Shown one piece after another: positions 12,648-20,165 of a stretch of DNA of 28,997 nucleotides (its first letter is position 1; each line of letters opens with the position of its first letter). The translations under genes and the position numbers were made by a program. The stretch lies in IMG/VR virus record IMGVR_UViG_3300025131_000294, positions 1 to 28,997 of that record; one strand, given 5' to 3'. Origin of the DNA: a virus. The notes beneath the pieces are model-generated. The model was given only the letters and a program-made list of their open reading frames with translations. It did no database searches and was not told the DNA's origin.

Positions 12648-13211
12648 ATGAGAATAGGAATAGATTGTGATGGGGTATTAAGGGATTTCATTCCCGACCT
12701 TATCAATAAAATAAAAGAAACTCATCCGGAACACGCTGATAAGATTGGTATCCCACATAGTTGGGATTGGGAAGATTGGCTACCATTTTGGAATAGTGAT
12801 GAAACTGAAGAATATATTTTTAAAAATCATTATAAAGAATTGTTTGGTCCTGAAACTTCTGTTATTGAATCTTCTTTTGAAGATTGGACTAAAATAAAAG
12901 AGTGGGCTAAAGAATATGACCATGAATTGATATTGGTATCAGCTCAGAGGAAGCAATGTATAGATCTGACATTAGAATGGTTACAAAGGTGGGGATTTAC
13001 ATTTGATGAAATACATTTCACACCACATAAGTGGTCTGTTGATGTAGATGTATTAATAGATGATTCACCAACTAAACTTGGTATGTTCAAAAAGAAATCT
13101 GTTGCTGATGGTGTTCCTATATGTTTCCGTCAGTCTTGGAATACAAAAAGTCAGAAATCTAAAATTAGTATTGACAGGTTGTCAGATATTATGACAATAT
13201 GTTTCGGATAA
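12648..13211 (+). CDS. HAD-family 5'(3')-nucleotidase-like protein
   Basis: A 187-residue protein. Residues 1-12 (MRIGIDCDGVLR) give HAD motif I with Asp6 and Asp8. ILVSAQ near residue 103 is motif II, and VLIDDSPTKL near 142 is motif IV. The pattern and size fit the deoxyribonucleotidase branch (NT5C-like), which removes phosphate from nucleoside monophosphates. Tryptophan-rich cap sequence (SWDWEDWLPFW) is also seen in that group. It may help recycle host nucleotides. It follows the structured RNA at 12533 with AAAGG before the ATG. Confidence 0.72.
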   Translation: MRIGIDCDGVLRDFIPDLINKIKETHPEHADKIGIPHSWDWEDWLPFWNSDETEEYIFKNHYKELFGPETSVIESSFEDWTKIKEWAKEYDHELILVSAQRKQCIDLTLEWLQRWGFTFDEIHFTPHKWSVDVDVLIDDSPTKLGMFKKKSVADGVPICFRQSWNTKSQKSKISIDRLSDIMTICFG

Positions 13212-13217
13212 ATCTTT

Positions 13218-13258
13218 TTTTATAGTTTTGTATGATTTTTGTATATTTATGTGTGAAG
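13218..13258 (+). promoter_or_regulatory. Candidate promoter of the hsp20 unit
   Basis: TATATT (13242-13247) is followed by the late-like motif TATTTATGTGTGAAG (13244-13258). A degenerate TTTTAT lies 18 bases upstream of TATATT. Either a weak early promoter or a late promoter would serve the gene at 13334. The remaining leader (13259-13333) has no other feature apart from GGAG before the start. Confidence 0.35.
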
Positions 13259-13333
13259 TTTGGATTATCGCTCAAAAGAGGATAGTTCAATTAGTTAGAC
13301 TAAATAGTTAATTAATAACACAGGAGAAATAAA

Positions 13334-13795
13334 ATGACAAGAATACTTGTAAAGCCAACACATCTCAACCGAGATGAATTTTTAACACCATTTGATAAAA
13401 TTTTTGATGAACTGATGAGTAAGACATTTCCTACTTTTAAAGAAGAAGTTGGAGTATCTTTTAATCAAGGTTCTTATCCTAAAGTGAATGTGTATGAATA
13501 TGATGACAAGATTGGTATCATAGCAGAGATTCCTGGATTGGATAAGAAGGATGTTACTGTTGATGTTGAGGATGATATCCTTACTATATCAGGTGATAAG
13601 CATGGATTTAAAGATGGTGGAGTTAAATGTATAACGCGTGAATTAAAGCAATCATCATTTAAGAGATCTTTTAATCTTGGTGATCATTTGGATGGAGATG
13701 ATATAAGTGCTTCATTCAAAGATGGGTTGTTATCTATATCAATTCCAAAGAAAGAACCGGAATCGCCCAAGAAGAAATTTGTTAAAATTTCCTAG
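13334..13795 (+). CDS. hsp20: Hsp20 small heat-shock protein
   Basis: A 153-residue protein with an alpha-crystallin domain of the class found in marine T4-like phages. Characteristic stretches are YPKVNVYEYDDKIGIIAEIPGL (48-69), KKDVTVDVEDDILTISG (71-87) and the later F-RSFNLGDHLDGDDISASFKDGLLSISIPK segment with the GLL core. The IxI-type tail is not obvious. The protein binds unfolded clients to prevent aggregation, presumably during virion protein production. GGAG lies before the ATG. The stop overlaps the GTG of the next gene. Confidence 0.92.
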   Translation: MTRILVKPTHLNRDEFLTPFDKIFDELMSKTFPTFKEEVGVSFNQGSYPKVNVYEYDDKIGIIAEIPGLDKKDVTVDVEDDILTISGDKHGFKDGGVKCITRELKQSSFKRSFNLGDHLDGDDISASFKDGLLSISIPKKEPESPKKKFVKIS

Positions 13796-13986
13796 TGGAG
13801 AAAATAGAATATAATGATACATTATATATTGTTTATGGCAAAGTGCCTATAACAACAGAATTATCTATTGAGGAATTAAGAAAAGGTTATAATACTGATA
13901 TTATTTTGCGTAAGGATAATTTATATTATATGTGTGATGAGATAATTGAAGCTGAGTTTGAAGAGATTCCAAAGGTAGATAAATAA
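13795..13986 (+). CDS. Small protein coupled to Hsp20
   Basis: A 63-residue protein beginning with GTG, whose G is the last base of the Hsp20 stop (TAGTG), so it is translated by coupling. It is acidic and mixed alpha/beta in appearance (DTLYIVYGKVPITTELSIEELRKGYN). No family is recognised. A terminator-like hairpin follows at 14008. Confidence 0.55.
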   Translation: MEKIEYNDTLYIVYGKVPITTELSIEELRKGYNTDIILRKDNLYYMCDEIIEAEFEEIPKVDK

Positions 13987-14007
13987 GGTTACATTATAAG
14001 TTATAGC

Positions 14008-14030
14008 GGGGTTTTATTTTATAAAACCCT
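14008..14030 (+). terminator. Hairpin terminator
   Basis: GGGTTTTAT (14009-14017) pairs with ATAAAACCC (14021-14029), extended by a G-T pair, with a TTT loop. TGTTGTAATTTC follows, a modest T-rich tail. It ends the hsp20 unit. Confidence 0.65.
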
Positions 14031-14070
14031 GTTGTAATTTCACATTGGGAAAAATAATTAAAAAAAGTTC

Positions 14071-14100
14071 TTGTTTTATATGTATATACCGTTGTATATT
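14071..14100 (+). promoter_or_regulatory. Variant promoter, TTGTTT-18-TATATT
   Basis: TTGTTT (14071-14076) and TATATT (14095-14100) preceded by GTTG, 18-base spacing as in the other family members but a weaker -35 and a diverged spacer. It would drive the unit from 14149 to the IMPDH locus. Confidence 0.6.
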
Positions 14101-14148
14101 ATAATATGAGAAAAATCAAAATAAATAATAAAAAAAAGAAGTCATTTA

Positions 14149-14568
14149 ATGAATAATAAAAAAGAAAGTTATTTAAGTTTTGTAGAAAAGGGTCAACGTT
14201 ATATGCAATGTAAGAGCTGTCATGATTATATTGAAGTTGATAATGATGTAACTGCTATAACTTGTTCAAGATGTACATCTATACTATGTTTAAAGGCTAT
14301 GCCACTAGACGAAATGTTACCATCATTAAATAAAAATAAAATAAGTGGTCGACCAGCCGGTTGGCATTTTATGAAAGAGTATGTTGACAAAGATGGTAAT
14401 GTGTTTCACAAAGGAAAAGAACAAACTGAATTAAAGGGAACACTTAAACCTACTAAAGTGAAACCACCGAAGAAGAGAAAGAAAAAGAAATTAACAGCAG
14501 ACCAAAAATTATTCAAAGAAGTTAAAGAATATAAAAAACGAAAAAAGCTAAGGAAAAAAACCAAATGA
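14149..14568 (+). CDS. Zinc-ribbon protein with lysine-rich tail
   Basis: A 139-residue protein. Residues 19-48 contain QCKSCHDYIEVDNDVTAITCSRC, a CxxC...CxxC zinc ribbon. A middle segment (SGRPAGWHFMKEYVDKDG, 66-83) looks conserved in style, and the last 45 residues are almost all Lys and Arg. The tail suggests nucleic-acid or ribosome binding. The stop overlaps the peptide deformylase start by ATGA. I cannot assign a function. Confidence 0.6.
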   Translation: MNNKKESYLSFVEKGQRYMQCKSCHDYIEVDNDVTAITCSRCTSILCLKAMPLDEMLPSLNKNKISGRPAGWHFMKEYVDKDGNVFHKGKEQTELKGTLKPTKVKPPKKRKKKKLTADQKLFKEVKEYKKRKKLRKKTK

Positions 14569-15173
14569 TAATTACAGAAATATCAAAGTTACAAACAATA
14601 TGTGAAGAAGTTTCTTCAATTGAAGAGGGTGAAGAAATTGGAGCACAATTACTTAAAGTGTTAGCTGAATCTAAAAATGGAATTGGATTAGCAGCAAATC
14701 AAATTGGTATTAACAAACAAGTCTGTGTTGTTAATGTTAAAAAACCGATTGTATTGATTAATCCGCGAATTGTAGAACAATCAGAAGATACATTTGTGTT
14801 TCCAGAAGGTTGTTTATCATTTCCAAATAAACATATTAGAACAACACGATTCGTTGAAGTTATAGTTGAAGCTGATAATCACAAAGGACAATTATCTTTC
14901 TCAGCTGATAGTAATAATATGAATGATGCTTTTGAATGTGCTTGTGTTCAGCATGAGATGGATCATTTATCTGGAGTCACAATGTTTGATAGAGAATGGA
15001 AACAAAAACCATATAGAGCACCAAAGAAATTTGGTCGTAATGAGAGAGTTATGATTACGAATGGTAAAGAATCAAAAGAGATTAAATACAAAAAAGCAGA
15101 ACCATTAATAGCTTCAGGTAAGTGGGAGATTTATACACCAGCTATGGTTGAACCTGGTTCTTATGGAAAATAA
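14565..15173 (+). CDS. def: Peptide deformylase
   Basis: A 202-residue protein with all three signature motifs: GIGLAANQIG (39-48), EGCLSFP (81-87) with the metal-binding Cys83, and QHEMDHLSG (129-137) with the HExxH His, Glu and His. It removes the formyl group from nascent N-termini. Compared with bacterial enzymes (about 170 residues) it has an extra C-terminal part from about residue 145 (KPYRAPKKFGRNERV...). Peptide deformylases are recurrent auxiliary genes in marine phages, where they may act on phage proteins or host photosystem or membrane proteins. Confidence 0.93.
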   Translation: MIITEISKLQTICEEVSSIEEGEEIGAQLLKVLAESKNGIGLAANQIGINKQVCVVNVKKPIVLINPRIVEQSEDTFVFPEGCLSFPNKHIRTTRFVEVIVEADNHKGQLSFSADSNNMNDAFECACVQHEMDHLSGVTMFDREWKQKPYRAPKKFGRNERVMITNGKESKEIKYKKAEPLIASGKWEIYTPAMVEPGSYGK

Positions 15174-15186
15174 ATAGTAAGATTAT

Positions 15187-15561
15187 ATGAAAATGGCATT
15201 AATTGTTACTTTAGGTAATACCATGCAGGGAGTTACAACTACCACTACTATTAATAAAGATGATGTTATATATCAATTTGTGGGAACATTTATTAAAAAT
15301 CCCACCCGCACTTCAATACAAGTTGGTAAAAAACAACATGTAGAGGATGCGTTAGGAAGATATATAAATCATAGTTGTACTCCTAATATTAAGATAGTTA
15401 AAGAAGATAAAATTATAAAGTTAATTGCTATTAAAGATATACAAGAAGGACAAGAAATAACATTTGATTATAATAGTACTGAATGGAAATTGTTTCATCC
15501 TTTTAAATGTAATTGTCATGGTATATTAATAACAGGTAAATATTACAAGGTAAAAGATTAA
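15187..15561 (+). CDS. SET-domain protein (probable lysine methyltransferase)
   Basis: A compact 124-residue SET protein. GRYINHSCTPN (57-67) is the NHS-C pseudoknot motif that binds S-adenosylmethionine, and EITFDYN (90-96) is the second half with the catalytic Tyr. FKCNCHG (107-112) resembles a post-SET cysteine segment. Minimal SET proteins occur in some viruses (for example chlorella virus vSET) and bacteria, and methylate lysine side chains. The target is unknown; neighbours suggest translation or nucleotide metabolism. It is followed by the IMPDH start at 15562 with no gap. Confidence 0.85.
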   Translation: MKMALIVTLGNTMQGVTTTTTINKDDVIYQFVGTFIKNPTRTSIQVGKKQHVEDALGRYINHSCTPNIKIVKEDKIIKLIAIKDIQEGQEITFDYNSTEWKLFHPFKCNCHGILITGKYYKVKD

Positions 15562-16389
15562 ATGAAAGAATGTTTAACTTATGATGATGTTGGTATTAAG
15601 CCATTATTAAGTGATATAAAACATCGTGAAGATTGTAATACAATAACAAGAGTTACAAAAAATGTTTATTTAGATATACCGATTGTTTCATCACCTATGG
15701 ATACTGTTACAGATTATAAAATGTGTTTGGAGATGGATAGACTTGGTGGTATGGGTTTTTTACATAGATTTAAATCATCACATAAAATTGCAAAAACAAT
15801 ACGATGGTTTAGAAATGAAAAACCTGACGGAACTATTGGTGCATCAATAGGTGTAACTGGTGATTATTTAAAACAAGCACAATTATATGTTTATAGTGGA
15901 GCACAAATTATACTTATAGATGTAGCACATGGTCATCATATATTAGTTAAAGAAGCTATGGAGAAAATAAAAAATGAAGTTAAAGGACAATTTGATTTAT
16001 TGGTGGGAAACATTGCAACGAAAGAAGCTGCAAAAGACCTTTGTGAATGGGGTGCGGATGGTTTACGAATTGGTATCGGCGGCGGTTGTTTTACTCCCGG
16101 TATGGAAGTTTTAACTGATAATGGATTAAAAAGAATAATTGATATTGAATTAAATGATATGGTTTATACACATACAGGTGAATTAAAACCTGTAATAAAT
16201 AAATTAGAATTTGATAGAGATGAAGAAATCATTGAAATAAATGATATAGAATGTACAAAAAATCACGAATTTTATGTTATACATAAAAAATATAAAGATG
16301 TTGTTGATGATGATAATTTGGATAAATATGCTGAATGGGTAGAAGCTGATAATTTAACTGATGATTATTTTCTTGTAGAAATTTCGTAG
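15562..16389 (+). CDS. guaB: IMP dehydrogenase N-terminal half fused to N-part of a split intein
   Basis: Residues 1-175 are the first half of IMP dehydrogenase (LTYDDVGIKPL; IVSSPMDTVT at 41-50; IILIDVAHGH; GADGLRIGIGGG). The usual CBS pair between the first segments is absent, so this is a short form. At Cys176 (16087-16089) a 100-residue intein N-part starts: CFTPGMEVLTDNGLKRI is block A, and ECTKNHEFYVI is block B with the TxxH-type segment. The frame stops at 16387 with no C-part. The rest of the enzyme resumes at 17410. The arrangement matches the IMPDH-1 split intein described from marine metagenomes. The two proteins would be joined by trans-splicing. Confidence 0.9.
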   Translation: MKECLTYDDVGIKPLLSDIKHREDCNTITRVTKNVYLDIPIVSSPMDTVTDYKMCLEMDRLGGMGFLHRFKSSHKIAKTIRWFRNEKPDGTIGASIGVTGDYLKQAQLYVYSGAQIILIDVAHGHHILVKEAMEKIKNEVKGQFDLLVGNIATKEAAKDLCEWGADGLRIGIGGGCFTPGMEVLTDNGLKRIIDIELNDMVYTHTGELKPVINKLEFDRDEEIIEINDIECTKNHEFYVIHKKYKDVVDDDNLDKYAEWVEADNLTDDYFLVEIS

Positions 16390-16457
16390 TTTTTTCTATT
16401 TTATTGATATTTATTATTGGAATTGAAGGTGGTATATTATGATTTTGGAGATAATAA

Positions 16458-17339
16458 ATGTCAAAGATAATTAAAAAATGTAAAGAATGTAAAGAATGTA
16501 ATAATGAATTTGAGAGTTATATTAAAGCTAATAAAAAGTTTTGTAATAAAAAATGTTATGGTAAATTTATGAATGGTGAAGGGAATCCTTTTTATGGTAA
16601 AACACATACGGATAAAACAAAACAAACAATTGGTAAAAAAAATTCAATAAATATGATGGGTAAGAATAATCATTTTTATGGTAAACATCATAGCGAAAAA
16701 TCTATTGAAAAAATAAAACAAAATATGCCAGATATGAATGGAGAAAATAATCATTTTTACGGTAAAACTCATACACCAGAAACTTCTAAATTTATTTCAG
16801 AAATAAATAAAGAATTATGGAAAGATGATGAATATAGAGAAAAACAAAGTAAAGCTTTTAGTGAAGGTCAAAAGAAATCAAGAGATAAAAATCCAGAATA
16901 CTATTCAGAAATAAAAAGAAAAGCTGGGTCGGTCAGTCATCATAATCAACATAGATATAAAAAGAATAACCCAGAAAAGAAATTTGAGAAGATATTAAAT
17001 GATAATAAAATTGAATATGATTATTCACCAGTAATGAGTGAATATCAATATGATTTTAAGATTAAAAATAAAAGGATATTGATTGAAATTGATGGTGATT
17101 ATTGGCATAGTAATCCTAAATTCTATAATGAAGATGGTAGTAATGGTAGAAGGAAATTAAATAATATCCAAATAAATAAAAAGAAAAAAGATAAAAAAAA
17201 GGAAGAATCTGCAGATAAACATGATTTTAAGTTGATTAGAATATGGGAATCTGATTTAGATAATGATAATTTAATACAAGAGGTTTTAGATGAAATTCAA
17301 ACTTACGAAAATAAAATCAATAAAGAAAAAACAATATAA
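16458..17339 (+). CDS. Homing endonuclease, EDxHD (Vsr-like) type with NUMOD3 repeats
   Basis: A 293-residue protein lying between the two intein halves. Residues 8-33 form a CxxC/CxxC zinc finger. Three NUMOD3-type DNA-binding repeats (NPFYGKTHT, NHFYGKHHS, NHFYGKTHT at about 43, 71 and 98) follow. The catalytic part (about 170-285) has the Vsr-like pattern with FEKIL, YQYDFKI and IEIDGDYWHSNP (209-220), the EDxHD arrangement. This is the nuclease family found in fractured split-intein genes. It would cut intein-free IMPDH alleles and spread the locus. Its last 50 bases overlap the start of the next gene in another frame. Confidence 0.88.
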   Translation: MSKIIKKCKECKECNNEFESYIKANKKFCNKKCYGKFMNGEGNPFYGKTHTDKTKQTIGKKNSINMMGKNNHFYGKHHSEKSIEKIKQNMPDMNGENNHFYGKTHTPETSKFISEINKELWKDDEYREKQSKAFSEGQKKSRDKNPEYYSEIKRKAGSVSHHNQHRYKKNNPEKKFEKILNDNKIEYDYSPVMSEYQYDFKIKNKRILIEIDGDYWHSNPKFYNEDGSNGRRKLNNIQINKKKKDKKKEESADKHDFKLIRIWESDLDNDNLIQEVLDEIQTYENKINKEKTI

Positions 17340-17910
17340 GGGAAAAGTTTATGACCTTACAATTGAAAAAGACCATTCATACAATATCAATGGTATCATC
17401 GTCCATAATTCACTTTGTAGCACAAGGATTCAAACTGGTGTGGGAATACCTATGGTTAGTTCCATTCTTGATTGCGTTTCTGTCGCTGACATTTACGATG
17501 TTCCTTGTATTGTTGATGGTGGGATTAGGAGTCCTGGCGATGTATGCAAAGGATTGGGTGCGGGAGCGGACGCAGTAATGTTAGGTTCTCTTTTATCTGG
17601 AACAAAAGAAAGTCCGGGTGAGATAACGAAATCGGGTAAATGGCCCAATGAGATTTTACAAAAGAAATATCGTGGTAGTGCTTCACTTGATAGTAAAAAA
17701 GATAGAGGCGAAACAAAGAATGTTGAAGGTTCTAGTCGTTATGTAAATTATAAAGGTAAGGTAAAACGAATTATTAATGATATAATGGATGGTGTTTGTT
17801 CTTCAATGAGTTATGTCGGAGCTGATAATATTAGTGAATTTCATAGTAATGTTAGTTTCATTAAAGTTACTAATGCTGGAATAGTTGAAGCTAAACCACA
17901 TCTTTTATAA
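17290..17910 (+). CDS. guaB: C-part of the split intein fused to the IMP dehydrogenase C-terminal half
   Basis: Residues 1-40 (starting MKFKLTKIKSI and ending INGIIVHN) are the intein C-part with the block G HN end; the first extein residue is Ser41. Then SLCSTRIQTGVGIPM restores the IMPDH active-site loop (GIGGG joined to SLCSTR), with the catalytic Cys two residues after the splice point. Later segments (GGIRSPGDVCKGLGAGADAVMLG, SGTKESPGE, YRGSASLDS, Y-KG-VK..I) are IMPDH C-terminal motifs. The assembled enzyme would be about 341 residues. It converts IMP to XMP, the committed step to GTP. The start lies in the tail of the nuclease gene, with AAGAGG before it. Confidence 0.9.
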   Translation: MKFKLTKIKSIKKKQYKGKVYDLTIEKDHSYNINGIIVHNSLCSTRIQTGVGIPMVSSILDCVSVADIYDVPCIVDGGIRSPGDVCKGLGAGADAVMLGSLLSGTKESPGEITKSGKWPNEILQKKYRGSASLDSKKDRGETKNVEGSSRYVNYKGKVKRIINDIMDGVCSSMSYVGADNISEFHSNVSFIKVTNAGIVEAKPHLL

Positions 17911-17947
17911 AAACTATTATATTTATTATATATAGGAGAATATTATA

Positions 17948-18334
17948 ATGTCAGATAAACAAGATATATTAATTAATATACTTAAACAAAACGAACTTAT
18001 GGTTGATTTACTTGTATCCATAAATAAACGAATGGATAAAATAGATGAAGATATAGATTATGCTGGAAATGTATTAATTGATATTGTTAACCAAGGAAAT
18101 CAAATTGTAGAAGTATTAAGTCAATTTGATGATGATATTCCGGAAGAATATGATGATATTCCAGAAGAATATGAATTTGGTTTAGAAAGTGATAGACGCC
18201 ACGATAGTCGATTTAGAAGTGTTGGAGATTTGTTAGAAGAATATGTTAATAAACATAAAGAGTTAAAAGAGTTTGAAAAAGAATTAAAAAAATATAAAAA
18301 AGATTTAGCACTTGGTCAAGTAGGTGAATCTTAA
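17948..18334 (+). CDS. Acidic coiled-coil protein upstream of the tmRNA
   Basis: A 128-residue protein. Residues 1-50 are a leucine/isoleucine heptad helix, then DDDIPEEYDDIPEEYEF is a tandem repeat of IPEEYD, and residues 93-120 are a second charged helix. No family is recognised. AGGAG precedes the ATG. The stop ends one base before the tmRNA, so this gene and the tmRNA appear to share a transcript. Confidence 0.6.
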   Translation: MSDKQDILINILKQNELMVDLLVSINKRMDKIDEDIDYAGNVLIDIVNQGNQIVEVLSQFDDDIPEEYDDIPEEYEFGLESDRRHDSRFRSVGDLLEEYVNKHKELKEFEKELKKYKKDLALGQVGES

Positions 18335-18335
18335 T

Positions 18336-18669
18336 GGGGATGAGTTTGGTTTCGATTGGTGTTTTTAGGTATAAAAATACAAGTAGTATGATTGACTTAA
18401 ACAATCAACAGCTAGTAATAACTGGCAATTATAACACATACAATGTAGCCTACGCGTAGGTTACCATCACCCTTTAACTCCGATAGAAGATAAGGTGGTG
18501 TCATAATCGGAAGAACCATCGTAAGTTAAGCAAATCTCAATCTCGATGTAAAATAACGAATTGTCTGGAAAGCGGACTTTGTTGGTGGGAAAGAAACCAA
18601 ATAAACTTGTGAATAATTTTTATATTAATGGATATCAAGACCTGAGTTCGAGTCTCAGCATCTCCACCA
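18336..18669 (+). ncRNA. ssrA: Phage tmRNA (transfer-messenger RNA)
   Basis: The tRNA-like end is complete. Acceptor GGGGATG (18336-18342) pairs with CATCTCC (18659-18665), followed by ACCA. The T arm is CTGAG-TTCGAGT-CTCAG. The conserved 5' segment TTTGGTTTCGATTGG is present. A long helix joins TATAAAAAT (about 18371) with ATTTTTATA (about 18616). A GATTG/CAATC stem fits pseudoknot 1. The tag frame starts near 18424 (GGC) and reads GNYNTYNVAYA before TAG at 18457; the stop lies within a hairpin GTAGCCTA-CGCG-TAGGTTAC, as in known tmRNAs. The RNA is one piece, 334 bases, and rescues stalled ribosomes with SmpB. Confidence 0.93.
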
Positions 18670-18820
18670 ATTATTAAATTTGTTTAAAAATATGTTAATT
18701 TATCAACAGACAGAAAAAAAATTAAATAAAAAAAAATTAATCGTTTTGGGATTTTTCCTTATACTTATATAATAAGTAGGTTATAAAGTTATGTACGCAC
18801 ATATCAAACACAATCAAAAG

Positions 18821-18842
18821 AGATATTTTTTCTTAAATATCT
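18821..18842 (+). other. AT hairpin in the tmRNA-porin gap
   Basis: AGATATTT (18821-18828) pairs with AAATATCT (18835-18842). It is AT-rich with T in the loop but has no T-tail, so it may be a weak stop or a processing signal. Otherwise the 282-base gap 18670-18951 holds only AT-rich sequence, including TATAAT at 18768-18773, and the promoter at 18883. Confidence 0.35.
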
Positions 18843-18882
18843 AAAGTTCATAAGTTAATATAATGTTATCAATGAAGGCAAT

Positions 18883-18912
18883 TTGCTGTTGTAAGAGGAT
18901 TGTGTGTATAAT
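18883..18912 (+). promoter_or_regulatory. Promoter of the beta-barrel gene
   Basis: TTGCTG (18883-18888), 18 bases, TATAAT (18907-18912), a sigma-70-like promoter with a consensus -10 box, distinct from the TTGACT/TATATT family. It lies 40 bases before the ATG. Confidence 0.6.
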
Positions 18913-18951
18913 ATAAAACAAGTAGTAAATCGTAACATAGGGAGAAACCAT

Positions 18952-19767
18952 ATGAAGAATAGTATGAAAAACGTAATCATCACATTGGCACTTATGATTG
19001 GCACATTAGGTATTGTCAGTTCACAAGTGGCTGGTGAACTTGATACTGATAACACTAATGTTGTTAGTACTCAAGTAACTGGTGAATTTAGTACTGATAT
19101 TGTTATTGGAGAAGATACATCTTTTTCTAATGCATATACAGGAATGATATTCAAAGGTGATGGTTGGGAATTAAGTACAAATCTATCAGATGGTAATGTA
19201 AACATTGAAGAAGCTAAATATAGCTGGTCGGTAACTGATATGATTACATTAACATTCGGTAGTCAAGCAGAACCATATGGGTTGGCTTGGGGTCTTCACA
19301 GACCATCAAACAACTACTATGTATCTACTCCAAGAGATCACTCTATAAGCAATGGTGTTGGGTTTTCGACATCAGCGTGGGGGGTAGGAGTAAATGCATT
19401 TTATGGTAATGATGCTTATTGGGCAACTCGTTTGTCTTATAATGTATCACTGTTTGGGGTAGATTCGGAAGTTGGACTATCCGTGAATAGTAACGACGCT
19501 CAACTTATTGATGTTTCAGAAAGTGGTGTATTTTTTGGTATGCCATTTGAATCATCTTTTGAATACGACTTAGCAAATGACAATGCCTATTGGCTTCGTT
19601 GTGCTGTAATACCAGATTTTGCTAAAGGCGCTTTTGTACTCATTGGATATAATTCTGATGAGGAAGTGCTATATGGAGTTGGGTATAATTGTTCTGATAA
19701 AGTACATTTGTCAACAGAGCTTTCTGCTGATGGTGATACATTAATCAGAGTCAGTTATTCATTCTAA
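18952..19767 (+). CDS. Outer-membrane beta-barrel (porin-like) protein
   Basis: A 271-residue protein. The signal peptide is about residues 1-24 (MKNSMKNVIITLALMIGTLGIVSS; a QVAG site follows). The mature part has alternating polar/apolar strands, many aromatic residues and short turns (GDGWELSTNLSDG, SWSVTDMITLTFGSQAEPYGLAWG, AYWATRLSYNVSL). It ends RVSYSF, a C-terminal Phe after alternating residues, the usual signal for outer-membrane insertion. I start at ATG 18952, which has GGGAGAAA before it; an upstream ATG at 18904 has none and lies within the promoter. Such a protein may alter the host surface, for example to block superinfection. Confidence 0.75.
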   Translation: MKNSMKNVIITLALMIGTLGIVSSQVAGELDTDNTNVVSTQVTGEFSTDIVIGEDTSFSNAYTGMIFKGDGWELSTNLSDGNVNIEEAKYSWSVTDMITLTFGSQAEPYGLAWGLHRPSNNYYVSTPRDHSISNGVGFSTSAWGVGVNAFYGNDAYWATRLSYNVSLFGVDSEVGLSVNSNDAQLIDVSESGVFFGMPFESSFEYDLANDNAYWLRCAVIPDFAKGAFVLIGYNSDEEVLYGVGYNCSDKVHLSTELSADGDTLIRVSYSF

Positions 19768-19795
19768 TAACACTAAATCATAGGAGAAAAATAAC

Positions 19796-20026
19796 ATGAA
19801 TATTAAAAGTGTATTTTCGACAATAAATGATGTGATTGTAGGATTCGTAGGTGTACTTACTGGATTAGTAACCTTGGGCGTTATGGCTCAGGTAATATTC
19901 GGTACAGGTACTCTTGGATTAGACATCGTAGGCAATATATCAGCTTTAGTTACTACCTTTATGGGTGGTGGCTTGGCCGGTTTGATTGCACTTATTGTTT
20001 TATTCGGTTTATGGACTGATAAATAA
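19796..20026 (+). CDS. Small two-span membrane protein (holin-like in shape)
   Basis: A 76-residue protein with two hydrophobic spans (about 13-37 and 44-73) separated by a Gly-rich turn, ending in WTDK. Size and topology resemble class II holins, but there is no family match and a lysis role is speculative. AGGAGAAA precedes the ATG. It shares the porin transcript and is followed by a strong terminator. Confidence 0.5.
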   Translation: MNIKSVFSTINDVIVGFVGVLTGLVTLGVMAQVIFGTGTLGLDIVGNISALVTTFMGGGLAGLIALIVLFGLWTDK

Positions 20027-20051
20027 GTGATGTAAATTACATATGATAATC

Positions 20052-20085
20052 TGGGTTCAGTTGAAATATACTGAACCCATTTTTG
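20052..20085 (+). terminator. Strong intrinsic terminator
   Basis: TGGGTTCAGT (20052-20061) pairs perfectly with ACTGAACCCA (20070-20079), loop TGAAATAT, followed by TTTTTG. It closes the porin/small membrane protein unit. Confidence 0.9.
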
Positions 20086-20165
20086 TTTGATATAATTGTA
20101 ATTATTCTTCAGTATATATGATATTTATTAATAAGAATATCACACATAACTGGAGGTATTAATTT

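Noticed and set aside
16387-17290. IMPDH as a pseudogene broken by a frameshift or insertion
   Set aside because: The break coincides exactly with intein splice junctions (Cys176 and HN|Ser41), and intein blocks are present on both sides, so it is a split intein and not random damage.
17351-17578. 75-codon hydrophobic frame on the + strand
   Set aside because: It lies wholly within the IMPDH C-terminal half in another frame, where the conserved active-site motifs fix the true frame.
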